DNA from: DTYU01 sp040756575
Lineage (GTDB): Bacteria; Bacillota; Desulfotomaculia; Desulfotomaculales; Ammonificaceae
Length of the DNA: 64,000 nucleotides
Assembly: GCA_040756575.1 (NCBI GenBank)
Contig: JBFLYP010000002.1
Span: forward strand, 117,772 to 181,771
Direction of reading: 5' to 3'
The translations under genes were made by a program, and so were the position numbers. Below the pieces are notes generated by a model, which made no database searches, had not been told where the DNA came from, and worked only from the letters and a program-made list of their open reading frames with translations. Positions 24,326 to 33,967 of the stretch are shown here, piece by piece; positions within the stretch are counted from its first letter, which is position 1, and the number at the start of each line of letters is the position of its first letter.

Positions 24326-25657
24326 TTAAGAAAAGTTTTTAATCATATTAGAGATATCGGTAATGACTTTCTGCAGCGTCAGGTCACTCTGAATTTCCAC
24401 AGTGATCTTTTCGTATGCATGGAGGACGGTAGTATGGTCGCGGCCGCCAAAATAATCACCAATCTTCGGAAGCGACATATCAGTAAGTTCGCGCGTCAGG
24501 TACATGGCAATCTGCCGTGGATAGGCAACAGCCCGCGTGCGCTTTTTTGTTTTTAAATCCTCCGGTTTAAGGTTAAAGTACTTGGCTACCGCTTCCTGGA
24601 TCATATCAACGGTTATGCGCTGGGGGCGGGAAACCTTGAAGACGTCCTTAAGAACGGTCGCTGCGGCTTCAGGTGTCACGGGATTATTAGTTAGTGCCGC
24701 GAATGCAACCAGGCGGACAAAGGCTCCCTCCAATTCGCGAATGTTTGATTGTATCCTGTCGGCGATATAAACAAGCGTCTCATCCGGGACTTCTATATTT
24801 TCCATCTGAGATTTTTTTCTGAGAATTGCCACTCTGGTTTCGAGATCAGGTGGTTGAATATCACAGATAAGTCCCCATTCGAAGCGTGACCTGAGGCGCT
24901 CTTCCAAGGTAGGAATCTCCTTCGGGGGACGGTCGCTTGAAATAACGATCTGACGTGAAGACTCGTAGAGGGTGTTGAAGGTGTGGAAAAACTCCTCCTG
25001 GGTTCGCTCCTTGCCGGCAAGGAACTGTATATCGTCAATCAACAAAACGTCTACGTTTCTGTATTTTTCCCTAAACTTTAGTGTTTCATTCATTTTTAAT
25101 GCATCAATCAGCTCATTTGTAAACTTTTCTGTTGTAATATAAACAACCTTTAACAGGTTGCCCTTTGAAATAATATGCTGGCCGATGGCGTGCATAAGGT
25201 GGGTTTTCCCCAGCCCAACACCTCCATAAATAAAAAGAGGGTTATAGGAGCGTGCCGGCGCTTCTGCGACAGCAAGGGATGCAGCGTGCGCAAAGCGGTT
25301 GGAATTGCCTACGACAAAGTTGTCAAACGTATACTTAGGGTTTAGTCCGGGAAAAGGAGTGAGATGCTCGGGTCGTCCGTATGAGGAAGCGTAAAAAGGG
25401 ACTTCGTTAGCTAATATAAAACGAACCGCTAACTCGTTTCCCAAAACTTCTGTAAAAGCTTGTTTAAGAAGCGGTGCGTAACGCTGGGTAAGCCAGTCAC
25501 GTGAAAAGTTATTAGGGACTGCGATATAAACGGTGTTATCGGCATAAGAGACGGGACGAAGAGGCTTAAGCCAATTTTCGAAGGAGTGCTTGGCCACAAC
25601 TTTTTCAAGGTTAGAGAGTATCTCCCTCCACAGGTGGCTTATCTCCGCACCAATCAC
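24326..25657 (-). CDS. dnaA: Chromosomal replication initiator DnaA
   Basis: DnaA opens oriC. The 443-residue protein has the N-terminal DnaB-interaction domain, the AAA+ core (Walker A GGVGLGKTH, Walker B LLIDDIQFL, sensor DRPPKEIPTLEERLRSRFEWG) and the C-terminal helix-turn-helix with the signature GGRDHTTVLHAYEKI. I chose GTG 25657 because GGAGGG stands 6 nt upstream and the protein then starts at the conserved IGAEISHLWREIL; the ATG 36 nt earlier has no such site. Confidence 0.97.
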   Translation of the reverse strand: MIGAEISHLWREILSNLEKVVAKHSFENWLKPLRPVSYADNTVYIAVPNNFSRDWLTQRYAPLLKQAFTEVLGNELAVRFILANEVPFYASSYGRPEHLTPFPGLNPKYTFDNFVVGNSNRFAHAASLAVAEAPARSYNPLFIYGGVGLGKTHLMHAIGQHIISKGNLLKVVYITTEKFTNELIDALKMNETLKFREKYRNVDVLLIDDIQFLAGKERTQEEFFHTFNTLYESSRQIVISSDRPPKEIPTLEERLRSRFEWGLICDIQPPDLETRVAILRKKSQMENIEVPDETLVYIADRIQSNIRELEGAFVRLVAFAALTNNPVTPEAAATVLKDVFKVSRPQRITVDMIQEAVAKYFNLKPEDLKTKKRTRAVAYPRQIAMYLTRELTDMSLPKIGDYFGGRDHTTVLHAYEKITVEIQSDLTLQKVITDISNMIKNFS

Positions 25658-25695
25658 CGTGGTCCCTCCGTAAAAATTTTCACGCATTAACAAAT

Positions 25696-25728
25696 CGATC
25701 CACAGTCTTTTTCACAGTCTGTGGAAAA
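25696..25728. other. oriC DnaA-box cluster upstream of dnaA
   Basis: Two matches to TTWTNCACA are close together: TTTTTCACA at 25708-25716 and TTTTCCACA on the minus strand at 25728-25720. A weaker CGATCCACA lies at 25696-25704. They lie between dnaA and rpmH, exactly where gene direction switches, so this is the likely origin. Confidence 0.65.
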
Positions 25729-25826
25729 GGTAGATAGCTTTCACCAGTTAGTCTATATCGTAGCAGATAAGGAGAAGATTATCAACTGCTCTTTATCCCC
25801 GGGAGGTTGCAAACACGGCTTTGTTC

Positions 25827-25855
25827 TTGACCGTCGGGTACCGGTGGGATATAAT
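25827..25855 (+). promoter_or_regulatory. Sigma-A promoter for rpmH
   Basis: -35 TTGACC (25827-25832), 17-nt spacer, -10 TATAAT (25850-25855), 50 bp before the rpmH start. Confidence 0.85.
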
Positions 25856-25904
25856 TTCTCTGTATCTGGTAAAGGTACTATTCTGTTTCGTTCGAGGTGA
25901 AAAA

Positions 25905-26039
25905 GTGAAAAGGACGTTCCAGCCGAAAGTAAGGCGGCGGAAGCGCGTTCACGGGTTCTTAAGGAGAATGCGCACCCGCGGAGGCAAGGGAGTCATCCGC
26001 AGGAGAAGGCTAAAGGGCCGTAAAAGGCTAACTGCATAG
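25905..26039 (+). CDS. rpmH: 50S ribosomal protein L34
   Basis: 44 residues, Arg/Lys rich: KRTFQPKVRRRKRVHGF with the GGKGVIRRRRLKGRKRL C-terminus is bL34. The GTG at 25905 follows GAGGTG and gives the standard length. First gene of the rightward origin operon. Confidence 0.97.
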   Translation: MKRTFQPKVRRRKRVHGFLRRMRTRGGKGVIRRRRLKGRKRLTA

Positions 26040-26159
26040 GAACGGGAAGCAAAAGGCGGTTCGGGAAAATAGGCGGGGCTCCAAAGATGTAGGTTGCTGA
26101 AAACATGCTGTGCGGTAACCCGACCCGTCATTTTTGAGAACGTGGAGCGTCGCAAGACC

Positions 26160-26516
26160 ATGCAACACGAGAGGCTAAGACGCAGGGAGTTCAATGAGGT
26201 TTTTAAAAAGGGCAGGAAGGGTGCGGTTGGAGACGTAGCGGTTTATGTGTTGCCGAACAATCTGCACGTTTGTCGCGTGGGATTTGCTGTCAGTCGCAAG
26301 GCGGGAGGAGCGGTAAGGCGTAACAGGGTAAGACGGCTAATCAAAGAGGTATGCAGGCTCCACACTAATTGGTTCAGGATAGGTTTTGATTACGTGGTAT
26401 TAGGAAGGGTTTCCGCGGGAAAAGCCGATTACAAATCGATGGAGAGTGCTTTGGAGAAAGCCATAAACCGCTTGAAGGTGAGCAACGATGAGGGGACTCG
26501 TTTTAAAGGCGATTAG
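26160..26516 (+). CDS. rnpA: Ribonuclease P protein component
   Basis: 118 residues. RnpA helps the RNA subunit cut 5' leaders from pre-tRNA. The RNR-type signature AVRRNRVRRLIKEVCR is intact. The ATG at 26160 yields the usual N-terminus (RLRRREFNEVFKKGRK); a clear Shine-Dalgarno is missing and a GTG 18 nt upstream is an alternative. Its 3' end overlaps yidD. Confidence 0.95.
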   Translation: MQHERLRRREFNEVFKKGRKGAVGDVAVYVLPNNLHVCRVGFAVSRKAGGAVRRNRVRRLIKEVCRLHTNWFRIGFDYVVLGRVSAGKADYKSMESALEKAINRLKVSNDEGTRFKGD

Positions 26517-26712
26517 GCTTTATCAGGCGATCATCTCTCCGTGTCTGCCGCCGCGGTGTCGCTTCTATCCAACCTGTTCCCGGTATGCGCTTGAGGCGAT
26601 TGAACGGTATGGGGTTATACGCGGAGGGCTAATGGCTGTGCGTCGTGTTCTGCGGTGCCACCCTTTCAACAGCGGCGGTTATGATCCTGTGCCGGAGCTT
26701 TCGAGGAGGTAG
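26488..26712 (+). CDS. yidD: Membrane protein insertion efficiency factor YidD
   Basis: 74 residues with the family core YQAIISPCLPPRCRFYPTCSRYALEAIERYG and CHPFNSGGYDPVP. YidD is membrane-associated and assists YidC. It overlaps rnpA by 29 nt and precedes yidC by 4 nt. Confidence 0.95.
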   Translation: MRGLVLKAIRLYQAIISPCLPPRCRFYPTCSRYALEAIERYGVIRGGLMAVRRVLRCHPFNSGGYDPVPELSRR

Positions 26713-26716
26713 TGGA

Positions 26717-27427
26717 TTGGGCGAAATATTTGGGGCGCTTGTGGACGGAATGACCTTGATACTGAACTGGCTTTACGGCGTTACTGCGACTATCGGAGTA
26801 CCGAATTACGGTCTCGCGATAGTGTTGTTGACCATAATTGTAAAGATGGTATTGTATCCGCTGAACTACAAGCAGATGCAGTCTATGGTGGCTATGCAAA
26901 GGTTACAGCCAAAACTTAAGGACATACAGGAAAAGTACAAGAAGGACCCACAAAAGCTTCAACAGAAGATGATGGAACTATACAGAGAGCACGGCGTGAA
27001 TCCACTTGCAGGCTGTCTACCGCTTTTAATTCAGTTGCCGATTTTAATAGCACTGTACCGGGCGCTGTTGAAACTTTTTCGGACCCCCGGTGTGCAGAAC
27101 CTGAACTTCCTCTGGATCGCAAGCCTTGGGCAAAAGGGAATCCACCAGCCGGTGGATATACTGCTTCCGGTGCTTGCCGGCGTTACTACTTACTGGCAGA
27201 TGCGCCTTACCCCACAGACCGGCGGGCAGGAGCAGATGCAGCGGATGATGTCGCTGACCATGCCGGCCTTTATCACTTACATTACCACAACACTGCCGGC
27301 AGGGTTGGGCCTCTACTGGGTAGTCTTCAATCTTTTAAGCATTGCTCAGCAGTATATCATGAACAAGCGCCTGATCGGTGCCGGGAAGGAGGCTTTAGAG
27401 AGTGAAGGAAGTGGTAAAAAGCGGTAA
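26717..27427 (+). CDS. yidC: Membrane insertase YidC (Oxa1 family)
   Basis: 236 residues; YidC inserts membrane proteins, with or without SecYEG. The Oxa1 core begins at VLLTIIVKMVLYPLNYKQMQSM, followed by a charged cytoplasmic loop (LKDIQEKYKKDPQKLQQKMMELYREHGVNP) and helices with TLPAGLGLYWVVFNL. TTG 26717 is chosen because GAGGAGGT stands 6 nt before it. It overlaps jag by 26 nt. Confidence 0.94.
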   Translation: MGEIFGALVDGMTLILNWLYGVTATIGVPNYGLAIVLLTIIVKMVLYPLNYKQMQSMVAMQRLQPKLKDIQEKYKKDPQKLQQKMMELYREHGVNPLAGCLPLLIQLPILIALYRALLKLFRTPGVQNLNFLWIASLGQKGIHQPVDILLPVLAGVTTYWQMRLTPQTGGQEQMQRMMSLTMPAFITYITTTLPAGLGLYWVVFNLLSIAQQYIMNKRLIGAGKEALESEGSGKKR

Positions 27428-28022
27428 ATCTGTAGAGGAAGCGGTGAAGTCGGCGCTTGTTGAGTTGGGTGCAACGGTTGATAATGTGACTGTTGAAGTG
27501 CTAAGCGAACCCGCAAAGGGACTTTTTGGAATAATCGGGGGAAAGCCGGCGGTAGTGAGAGTTACGGTTAAAGAGAGATTAGGGGAGAAAGCACGGATCC
27601 TGGTGGAAAATATAATAGCCGCTATGGGCTTGGAGGGTAACGTGGTCGTGCGGGAGAGCGAGGAAACCATTGAAATCGAGGTAAGCGGAGAAAAGATGGG
27701 TGCATTGATCGGAAGAAGGGGAGAGACGCTTAACGCGCTGCAGTACCTTGTTGGTTTAGCCGTTAATAGGAGCGAGGGAGAGAGGAAACGGGTGCAGATC
27801 GACGTAGGGGGTTACCGGAAGAAGCGGGATGAGACGCTGCGGGAGTTGGCGATAAAATTGGCGGATAAGGCAAAACGTCGCGGCAGGAGCGTGGTTTTGG
27901 AACCGATGAACCCGCACGAACGGCGGGTGATTCATATGGCGTTAAGAGGTCGGGATGATATATACACCTTCAGCGAAGGGGAGGAGCCGTTCAGAAAGAT
28001 AGTAATATCCCCGCGGAAGTAG
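27402..28022 (+). CDS. jag: RNA-binding protein Jag/KhpB
   Basis: 206 residues: Jag-N domain (VKSGKSVEEAVKSALVELGA), KH domain with GALIGRRGETLNALQYLV, and R3H domain (PMNPHERRVIHMALRGRDDI). It binds RNA and in Gram-positives helps control cell elongation. The GTG start lies within yidC, so translation is coupled. Confidence 0.95.
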   Translation: MKEVVKSGKSVEEAVKSALVELGATVDNVTVEVLSEPAKGLFGIIGGKPAVVRVTVKERLGEKARILVENIIAAMGLEGNVVVRESEETIEIEVSGEKMGALIGRRGETLNALQYLVGLAVNRSEGERKRVQIDVGGYRKKRDETLRELAIKLADKAKRRGRSVVLEPMNPHERRVIHMALRGRDDIYTFSEGEEPFRKIVISPRK

Positions 28023-28033
28023 CAGGTGATGTA

Positions 28034-29416
28034 TTGCACGGAGATACTATTGCTGCTATTTCTACGCCTCTCGGTGAGGGAGGAATCGGAATTGTCCGGG
28101 TTAGCGGCCGGGATGCGGTGGCCATAGCAAAAAAGGTCTTTGTGCCAAAGAAAAACCGCGCCTGGGCGGAGGGGCCGGGATATCGCCTGGTTTACGGGTT
28201 CGTATTAGACCCGGAGACTGGGGCGGTTATCGATGAGGTCCTTCTTTCTTTTATGCGCGCGCCGTACAGTTTCACGACCGAAGATGTGGTTGAGCTTAAT
28301 TGCCATGGAGGCTTTATTGCAGTAAAAAAGGTGCTGGAGGCAGTACTTGCAGCGGGAGCGCGGCTGGCCGAACCAGGTGAGTTCACCCGGCGTGCATTAC
28401 TCGGGGGGCGAATCGATCTCTGCCAGGCAGAAGCTGTTCTCGATGTTATCCGGGCGGCTACAGAGGAAGGGCTCAGGGTGGCGCAGGGCCAATTATTAGG
28501 CAGATTGACCCGAGAAATTCAAGAACTGCGCCAGGCAACCGTCTCAGTTTTGACTGCCGTTGAGGCGGGAATTGACTTCCCAGATGAAGTGCCAGGATTG
28601 GAACGCGCGGACTTACTCTCTCGACTGCACGGGTTAAAAGCGCGGGGAACGAGGTTGCTTGAAAACGCGGTAGCCGGGGCGGTTTACAGAGACGGTATAA
28701 CCATGGTGTTAGCAGGGAAAGCGAACGTAGGGAAGTCATCGCTTTTAAACGCCCTTGCAGGGAAGGAAAAGGCCATCGTAACCGGGTTGCCTGGCACAAC
28801 CAGGGATATTATAGAAGAGGTAGTGAGCATTAAAGGGATACCAGTAAGAGTCCTTGATACTGCTGGGATACGCGAAGCGGTTGAAGAGGTGGAAAAGATC
28901 GGTGTGGCCCGCGCGCGGGAGGCGTTGTCCTGTGCGCAACTGGTTGTTGTCGTGGTCGACGCGACGAGTGGGATAACCGAGGAGGATAAAGCGGTATTTC
29001 AGGCGTGTGAGCAACGGGAGCGCATTGTGGCGGTGAACAAGATAGACCTTGCACCGGATGGTGTTTCTGCAGCGGAGATTCAAATGCTGGCAGATAGGGC
29101 ACCGGTCGTGAATCTGTCGGCGTTGACCGGAGAAGGAATGGATTCCCTGCGGACGGCGATAGCGGATAAAGTATTCCAAGGAAGGGTTTTGCGGCCGGAA
29201 GAGGTGCTTATTAGCCGGGTGCGCCACCGGAATGCTGTGAGACACTATGTCTCCGCGATCAGTAAGGCGATAGACGGGTTGAACGGGGGGATTCCGGAGG
29301 ATTTGATATCTCTCGATCTTCGTTCAGCGGCGACTGCGCTTGGGGAAATCACCGGGGAAACTGTGACGGAGGATGTAATCGAAGGCATCTTTCGGGATTT
29401 CTGTGTGGGCAAGTGA
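28034..29416 (+). CDS. mnmE: tRNA modification GTPase MnmE
   Basis: 460 residues. MnmE works with MnmG to place the (carboxymethyl)aminomethyl group on U34 of tRNAs. The N-terminal folate-binding domain (STPLGEGGIGIVRVSG), the G domain (GKANVGKSSLLNALAG, then DTAGIRE and NKID), and the C-terminal FCVGK (the CxGK motif) are intact. TTG start. Confidence 0.97.
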   Translation: MHGDTIAAISTPLGEGGIGIVRVSGRDAVAIAKKVFVPKKNRAWAEGPGYRLVYGFVLDPETGAVIDEVLLSFMRAPYSFTTEDVVELNCHGGFIAVKKVLEAVLAAGARLAEPGEFTRRALLGGRIDLCQAEAVLDVIRAATEEGLRVAQGQLLGRLTREIQELRQATVSVLTAVEAGIDFPDEVPGLERADLLSRLHGLKARGTRLLENAVAGAVYRDGITMVLAGKANVGKSSLLNALAGKEKAIVTGLPGTTRDIIEEVVSIKGIPVRVLDTAGIREAVEEVEKIGVARAREALSCAQLVVVVVDATSGITEEDKAVFQACEQRERIVAVNKIDLAPDGVSAAEIQMLADRAPVVNLSALTGEGMDSLRTAIADKVFQGRVLRPEEVLISRVRHRNAVRHYVSAISKAIDGLNGGIPEDLISLDLRSAATALGEITGETVTEDVIEGIFRDFCVGK

Positions 29417-29426
29417 GGTGGAAGAA

Positions 29427-31316
29427 TTGTTTACGGCAGGGGAATACGACATAATTGTAATAGGTGCCGGCCATGCCGGGTGTGAAGCTGCACTGGCGTC
29501 AGCCAGAATGGGTATGAAGACGTTGCTGCTCACCCTTAACCTTGATTACGTTGCGTTAATGCCTTGCAACCCAGCGGTGGGGGGTCCCGCTAAAGGGCAC
29601 CTTGTACGGGAGATAGATGCCCTTGGCGGGGAGATGGCCGTTAATACAGATAAAGCGGCGATTCAGGTGCGGATGCTCAACACGGGCAAGGGACCCGCGG
29701 TGCGTGCATTGCGCGTGCAAACGGACAAGGAAAGGTATCAGCAGGAAATGCGCCGTGTTTTGGAAAGGGAGCCCCTATTGCATGTGAGGCAGGCAAGGGT
29801 GGAGCGAATAAGCATAGGGGAAGGCGGCGTACGTGGAGTAGTGACAGAGACGGGAGTCTTCTTTGCTGCACGCGCCCTGGTGGTTACGACAGGCACATAC
29901 CTCCGCTCGCGAATAGTGGTTGGAGATACAACCTACCCCGGGGCTCCGAACGGGCAGCAGCCCGCAGTAGGATTGGCGGAAAGCTTGCGGGAACTGGGGC
30001 TGCAGATGGGCCGGTTTAAAACAGGAACTTCGCCGCGGGTAGACAGGCGAAGCATCGATTTCAGTAAGATGATCCCACAACCCGGCGATTCTCAGCCGGG
30101 TACGTTTTCTTTTTTAGGAAAGCAGTGCATAAGAGAGCAGGATCCATGCTGGCTGACCTATACCACGCCCGAGACACATAGGCTGATTCGCGAGAATATC
30201 CATCGGGCACCGCTGTTTTCCGGAGTTATCGAGGGACGCGGGCCGCGGTACTGTCCATCGATCGAAGGAAAGGTGGTTCAGTTCGAACGGGATAGGCACC
30301 AGGTTTTTATCGAACCGGAAGGCAGGAACACACCTGAGATGTACATCCAGGGGTTGAGCACCAGCCTCCCGGAAGATGTACAGGTAGCAGTGCTCAGGAG
30401 CATACCCGGGCTTGAAAAGGCGGTAATAACCCGGCCTGGTTATGCCATCGAGTACGACTACGTTGTCCCCACGCAATTGACTCCCTGGCTGATGGTTAAG
30501 GAAATTCCGGGGCTCTTTCTTGCCGGACAAATAAATGGGACTTCAGGGTATGAAGAGGCGGCAGCTCAAGGAATAATGGCCGGGATTAACGCGGTGCTTT
30601 TTGTCCGCGGCGAGGAACCCTTGGTAATAGGGCGAGAAGAAGGATATATCGGCGTGCTGATCGATGATCTTGTAACAAAAGGAACGGATGAGCCATACCG
30701 TTTGCTTACAGCAAGAGCAGAATACAGGTTGCTTCTCCGGCAGGACAACGCGGATTTGCGGCTAACGGAGAAGGGGCGGCGTGTGGGATTGGTTAGTGAG
30801 GAGCGTTACCGTGTGTTCGTGCGGCGGCAGGAGGCAATAGCTCGTGAGATAGAACGGCTTAAAGAGGTAGTGGTGCCCAGCGAACTTATGGCGCAGATAT
30901 TCCGGGAAAAGGGAAGGGAGGTCCCTGGAGGGGCGATGAAGGTTGCAGAACTGCTGCGCCGGCCGGAGATCCATTACACTGACGTAGTTAAGGTGGGTGT
31001 GCTTGGAGAAGGGGCTCCGCCTGATGTCGTCTGCGAAGTCGAAAACCAGATAAAGTACGAAGGATACATCAAGCAGCAGATAGCAGAGGTAGAGCGTTTC
31101 CGTAAGATGGAGGAAAGAAAGATACCCGCGGATTTTAACTATGACGCCATCAAAGCGCTGTCAAACGAAGGGAGAGAGAAGCTGAAGCGGGTAAAGCCTG
31201 TCTCCATCGGCCAGGCGGCACGGGTCAGCGGCATATCGAGCGGGGATATTGCCGCGCTGTTGGTTTATCTTAAACGGGGAAGCGGAACGAAAAGTTCAGG
31301 CGGTATAGAGGAATGA
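29427..31316 (+). CDS. mnmG: tRNA uridine modification enzyme MnmG (GidA)
   Basis: 629 residues, the FAD partner of MnmE. The dinucleotide motif VIGAGHAGCEAALASARMG lies at the N-terminus, with PAVGGPAKGHLVREIDALGG shortly after, and the family's C-terminal helical domain (KIPADFNYDAIKALSNEGREKL). TTG 29427 has GAGGTGG 5 nt upstream. An earlier in-frame GTG at 29403 inside mnmE is possible. Confidence 0.96.
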   Translation: MFTAGEYDIIVIGAGHAGCEAALASARMGMKTLLLTLNLDYVALMPCNPAVGGPAKGHLVREIDALGGEMAVNTDKAAIQVRMLNTGKGPAVRALRVQTDKERYQQEMRRVLEREPLLHVRQARVERISIGEGGVRGVVTETGVFFAARALVVTTGTYLRSRIVVGDTTYPGAPNGQQPAVGLAESLRELGLQMGRFKTGTSPRVDRRSIDFSKMIPQPGDSQPGTFSFLGKQCIREQDPCWLTYTTPETHRLIRENIHRAPLFSGVIEGRGPRYCPSIEGKVVQFERDRHQVFIEPEGRNTPEMYIQGLSTSLPEDVQVAVLRSIPGLEKAVITRPGYAIEYDYVVPTQLTPWLMVKEIPGLFLAGQINGTSGYEEAAAQGIMAGINAVLFVRGEEPLVIGREEGYIGVLIDDLVTKGTDEPYRLLTARAEYRLLLRQDNADLRLTEKGRRVGLVSEERYRVFVRRQEAIAREIERLKEVVVPSELMAQIFREKGREVPGGAMKVAELLRRPEIHYTDVVKVGVLGEGAPPDVVCEVENQIKYEGYIKQQIAEVERFRKMEERKIPADFNYDAIKALSNEGREKLKRVKPVSIGQAARVSGISSGDIAALLVYLKRGSGTKSSGGIEE

Positions 31317-31431
31317 AAACACCGGAGGCGAAGAGAGCCGTTCGGGTTGTTCAGCCCGCCATACACGTAAGAGAATTTAGGCTTAAATTAAGGGCCTTAT
31401 TAGGAGTTTTATCGGCTGCGGTGAATCGGCG

Positions 31432-32148
31432 ATGAGGTTTAGGGAAGCGTTACGCGAGGGGTTAAAATCTATGGGTATAGCGGTTGGGAATGAAGCGGAA
31501 ACGCTTCTTATTTCCTACTACGAACTTTTAGAGAGAGAGTCAAGGTTTCTAAACCTTACTGCGATTAAGAACCCTGCGGAGGCTGCGATCAAGCATTTCG
31601 TTGACTCGCTAACGGTCCTTAAGTGGGTATCTTTTGCGGTGGGGGATCATTTGATGGACGTCGGCAGCGGCGCAGGCTTCCCGGGCATCCCGCTGGGGAT
31701 TGTACAAGGAGGGGTGCGCGTAGTACTTCTGGAAGCGGTTAAAAAGAAATCGAATTTTCAGCAGAGGGTCATTGAGTCGTTGGTGCTGCGAAACGTAGAG
31801 GTTATCTGGGGGCGGGCGGAAGAGTGCGGGCGGGAAGGCGAATACCGTGAGAGGTTCGAGTGGGTTGTCGCGCGTGCTGTTGCGCCTTTGAGGGAATTGG
31901 CGGAGTATATGCTCCCGTTTGCTCGGGTAGGAGGTGCATGTATCGCTTTTAAGGGGCCTAAGGGAAAAGAAGAGGTAAAAAGTGCGGTTAAAGCGGTCGG
32001 TATACTTGGGGGGCGAATAGCGGAAGTGAAGGAGTACAGATTACCTATAACAGGAGACGAGCGACTCCTCGTATTTATCGTGAAAGAAAGCCAGACCCCG
32101 AGCGCTTACCCGCGGCGTGCGGGAATTCCGCGGAAAAAACCCCTATAA
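31432..32148 (+). CDS. rsmG: 16S rRNA (guanine527-N7)-methyltransferase
   Basis: 238 residues. The SAM-binding motif DVGSGAGFPGIPLGI and the RsmG block NLTAIKNPAEAAIKHFVDSL are clear; the tail YPRRAGIPRKKPL is the family's usual end. Follows mnmG after 115 bp. Confidence 0.96.
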   Translation: MRFREALREGLKSMGIAVGNEAETLLISYYELLERESRFLNLTAIKNPAEAAIKHFVDSLTVLKWVSFAVGDHLMDVGSGAGFPGIPLGIVQGGVRVVLLEAVKKKSNFQQRVIESLVLRNVEVIWGRAEECGREGEYRERFEWVVARAVAPLRELAEYMLPFARVGGACIAFKGPKGKEEVKSAVKAVGILGGRIAEVKEYRLPITGDERLLVFIVKESQTPSAYPRRAGIPRKKPL

Positions 32149-32340
32149 ACCGCATCGCCCCGTCGGGATTAAAGTTTCAACATACGGAGTGAATATTCGG
32201 CCTATGGAGCATTCACATTGCTCTTTCCACTGCATTCTGACAACGAGGTAGACGTTTAAAAGCAGGAGTTTATTTGGAGATGTGGAATAGTTTTTTGGTA
32301 TGTTTGGTTCAGCAATCCCAGGAAAGGCAGGCTGTGGAAT

Positions 32341-33108
32341 GTGGGTAAGGTGATTGCGGTTGCCAATCAGAAAGGGGGCGTGGCAAAGACAACAACGGTG
32401 GTCAATCTCGGGGCCTGCCTCGCGTTAATGGGTTACAAGACGCTGGTAATTGACGCCGATCCGCAGGGCAACGCAACGAGCGGGCTTGGTATTCGCAGTG
32501 GAAAGATAAAGCATTCTCTTTACGACGTAATGGTTAACGGTGTTGCAGTCCGGAGTGCCCGGTTGCCGTGTCCTTGGGTTGAAAACCTGGATGTAGTGCC
32601 CGCAAATCTGAGCCTTGCCGGCGCAGAGGTGGAACTTGTCGGCGAAGTCAAACGGGAAGGGGTTTTAAGCGGGGCAGTCTCACGTATTAGAGAAGAGTAC
32701 GAGTTTATCTTGGTGGACTGTCCGCCGTCCCTCGGTCTCCTGACGTTGAATGCGCTTACTGCCGCAGATTCGGTAATAATCCCAATCCAGTGCGAGTACT
32801 ATGCGCTTGAAGGGGTGGGACATTTGTTGAATACCGTTCAACTAGTAAAAAGGCGGCTAAACCCGAGGCTGGAAGTGGAGGGAGTGTTGCTGACAATGTT
32901 CAACGGCAGGACGAACCTGTCCATCCAGGTGGCTGAAGAGGTGAAGAAACATTTCCGGGGGAAGGTTTACCGGACCGTGGTACCGCGGAACGTGAGGCTC
33001 AGCGAGGCACCAAGCCATGGCAAGCCGGTGGTAGTGTATGATCCAAAGAGCCGTGGAGCGGAAATTTACGTTGAACTGGCGAGGGAAGTGGCCGGTAGGA
33101 ATGGCTAA
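32341..33108 (+). CDS. parA: Chromosome-partitioning ATPase ParA/Soj
   Basis: 255 residues. The deviant Walker A KGGVAKTTT lies at the N-terminus, with DADPQGNATSGLG and DCPPSLGLLTLNALTAAD (Walker B). Works with ParB in origin segregation and, in spore formers, in sporulation control. GTG start; ParB begins 8 nt before its stop. Confidence 0.96.
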   Translation: MGKVIAVANQKGGVAKTTTVVNLGACLALMGYKTLVIDADPQGNATSGLGIRSGKIKHSLYDVMVNGVAVRSARLPCPWVENLDVVPANLSLAGAEVELVGEVKREGVLSGAVSRIREEYEFILVDCPPSLGLLTLNALTAADSVIIPIQCEYYALEGVGHLLNTVQLVKRRLNPRLEVEGVLLTMFNGRTNLSIQVAEEVKKHFRGKVYRTVVPRNVRLSEAPSHGKPVVVYDPKSRGAEIYVELAREVAGRNG

Positions 33109-33967
33109 GCTAAGGGGACTAGGTCGGGGGTTGGACGCGTTAATACCCGTGCTTGACGAAGCAGGAGAGGAGTTGCGTCAGATTAAGATCGAAGAGATAC
33201 GGGCCAACCAGCGGCAGGCGAGGGAGGTATGGGACGAGGAGGGGATTGCGGAGCTCGCGGAATCTATTAGGGAGCACGGGCTTTTGCAGCCTATAGTGGT
33301 ACGACGCGTGGAGAAAGGTTACGAGATGGTAGCTGGAGAGAGACGGTGGCGTGCGTGCAAACTGCTCGGTTGGGAAGCGATTCCGGCTCTGGTTAGGGAG
33401 TATGATGATACAGAAAGCGCGGTTGCTCTTTTAGTGGAAAACGTGCAGAGGGAGGACCTGAATCCGCTTGAGGAAGCAGCGGCGTATCAGAGGCTAATAG
33501 ATGAGTTTAAACTGACCCAGGAGGAGGTTGCGCGCAAGGTTGGGAAGAGCCGGGCTACCATTGGGAACGCGCTGAGGCTGTTAACTCTGCCGGCGGGGGT
33601 AATGCAGCTTGTGAAGACAGGCAGGTTAAGCGCGGGACATGCGAGAGCACTGCTCGGTTTAGAAGATGCCGCAGAACAGGAAGCCCTTGCACAGAAGGCA
33701 GCGTCAAGGGGGCTATCGGTGCGTGAGTTGGAGGAGGCAGTGAAGAGGGAGCAAGCTGCGGCGAAAGAGGGCGTTAAGGAAGGCCTTCCGGCAGACGAAG
33801 AAATAACGGCTGCTGCATCTACCCTTTCGCGCGTACTGGATAAAAAGGTTGCTTTTCGGCTGGTGCGGAAGCGCTGGCGTTTGGAGATTTCTTTCCGGGA
33901 TAAAGATGAGATAACGGAGTTCGTTACACGGGTAATAAAAGCAACAAAAGTTTCACGTGAAACTTGA
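33101..33967 (+). CDS. parB: Chromosome-partitioning protein ParB/Spo0J
   Basis: 288 residues. It starts at ATG 33101 with KLRGLGRGLDALIP, the standard N-terminal Soj-binding segment. The CTPase/parS-clamp domain has AGERRWRACKLLGW and the ENVQREDLNPLEEA box; the helix-turn-helix EEVARKVGKSRATIGNALRLL follows. A parS palindrome lies in its last codons. Confidence 0.96.
   Translation: MAKLRGLGRGLDALIPVLDEAGEELRQIKIEEIRANQRQAREVWDEEGIAELAESIREHGLLQPIVVRRVEKGYEMVAGERRWRACKLLGWEAIPALVREYDDTESAVALLVENVQREDLNPLEEAAAYQRLIDEFKLTQEEVARKVGKSRATIGNALRLLTLPAGVMQLVKTGRLSAGHARALLGLEDAAEQEALAQKAASRGLSVRELEEAVKREQAAAKEGVKEGLPADEEITAAASTLSRVLDKKVAFRLVRKRWRLEISFRDKDEITEFVTRVIKATKVSRET
33948..33965. promoter_or_regulatory. 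parS centromere-like site
   Basis: AAGTTTCACGTGAAACTT is a perfect 18-bp palindrome. Its 14-bp core GTTTCACGTGAAAC matches the ParB/Spo0J site TGTTTCACGTGAAACA except for the outermost base on each side. It lies at the end of parB and covers the start of the next gene. Confidence 0.85.
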
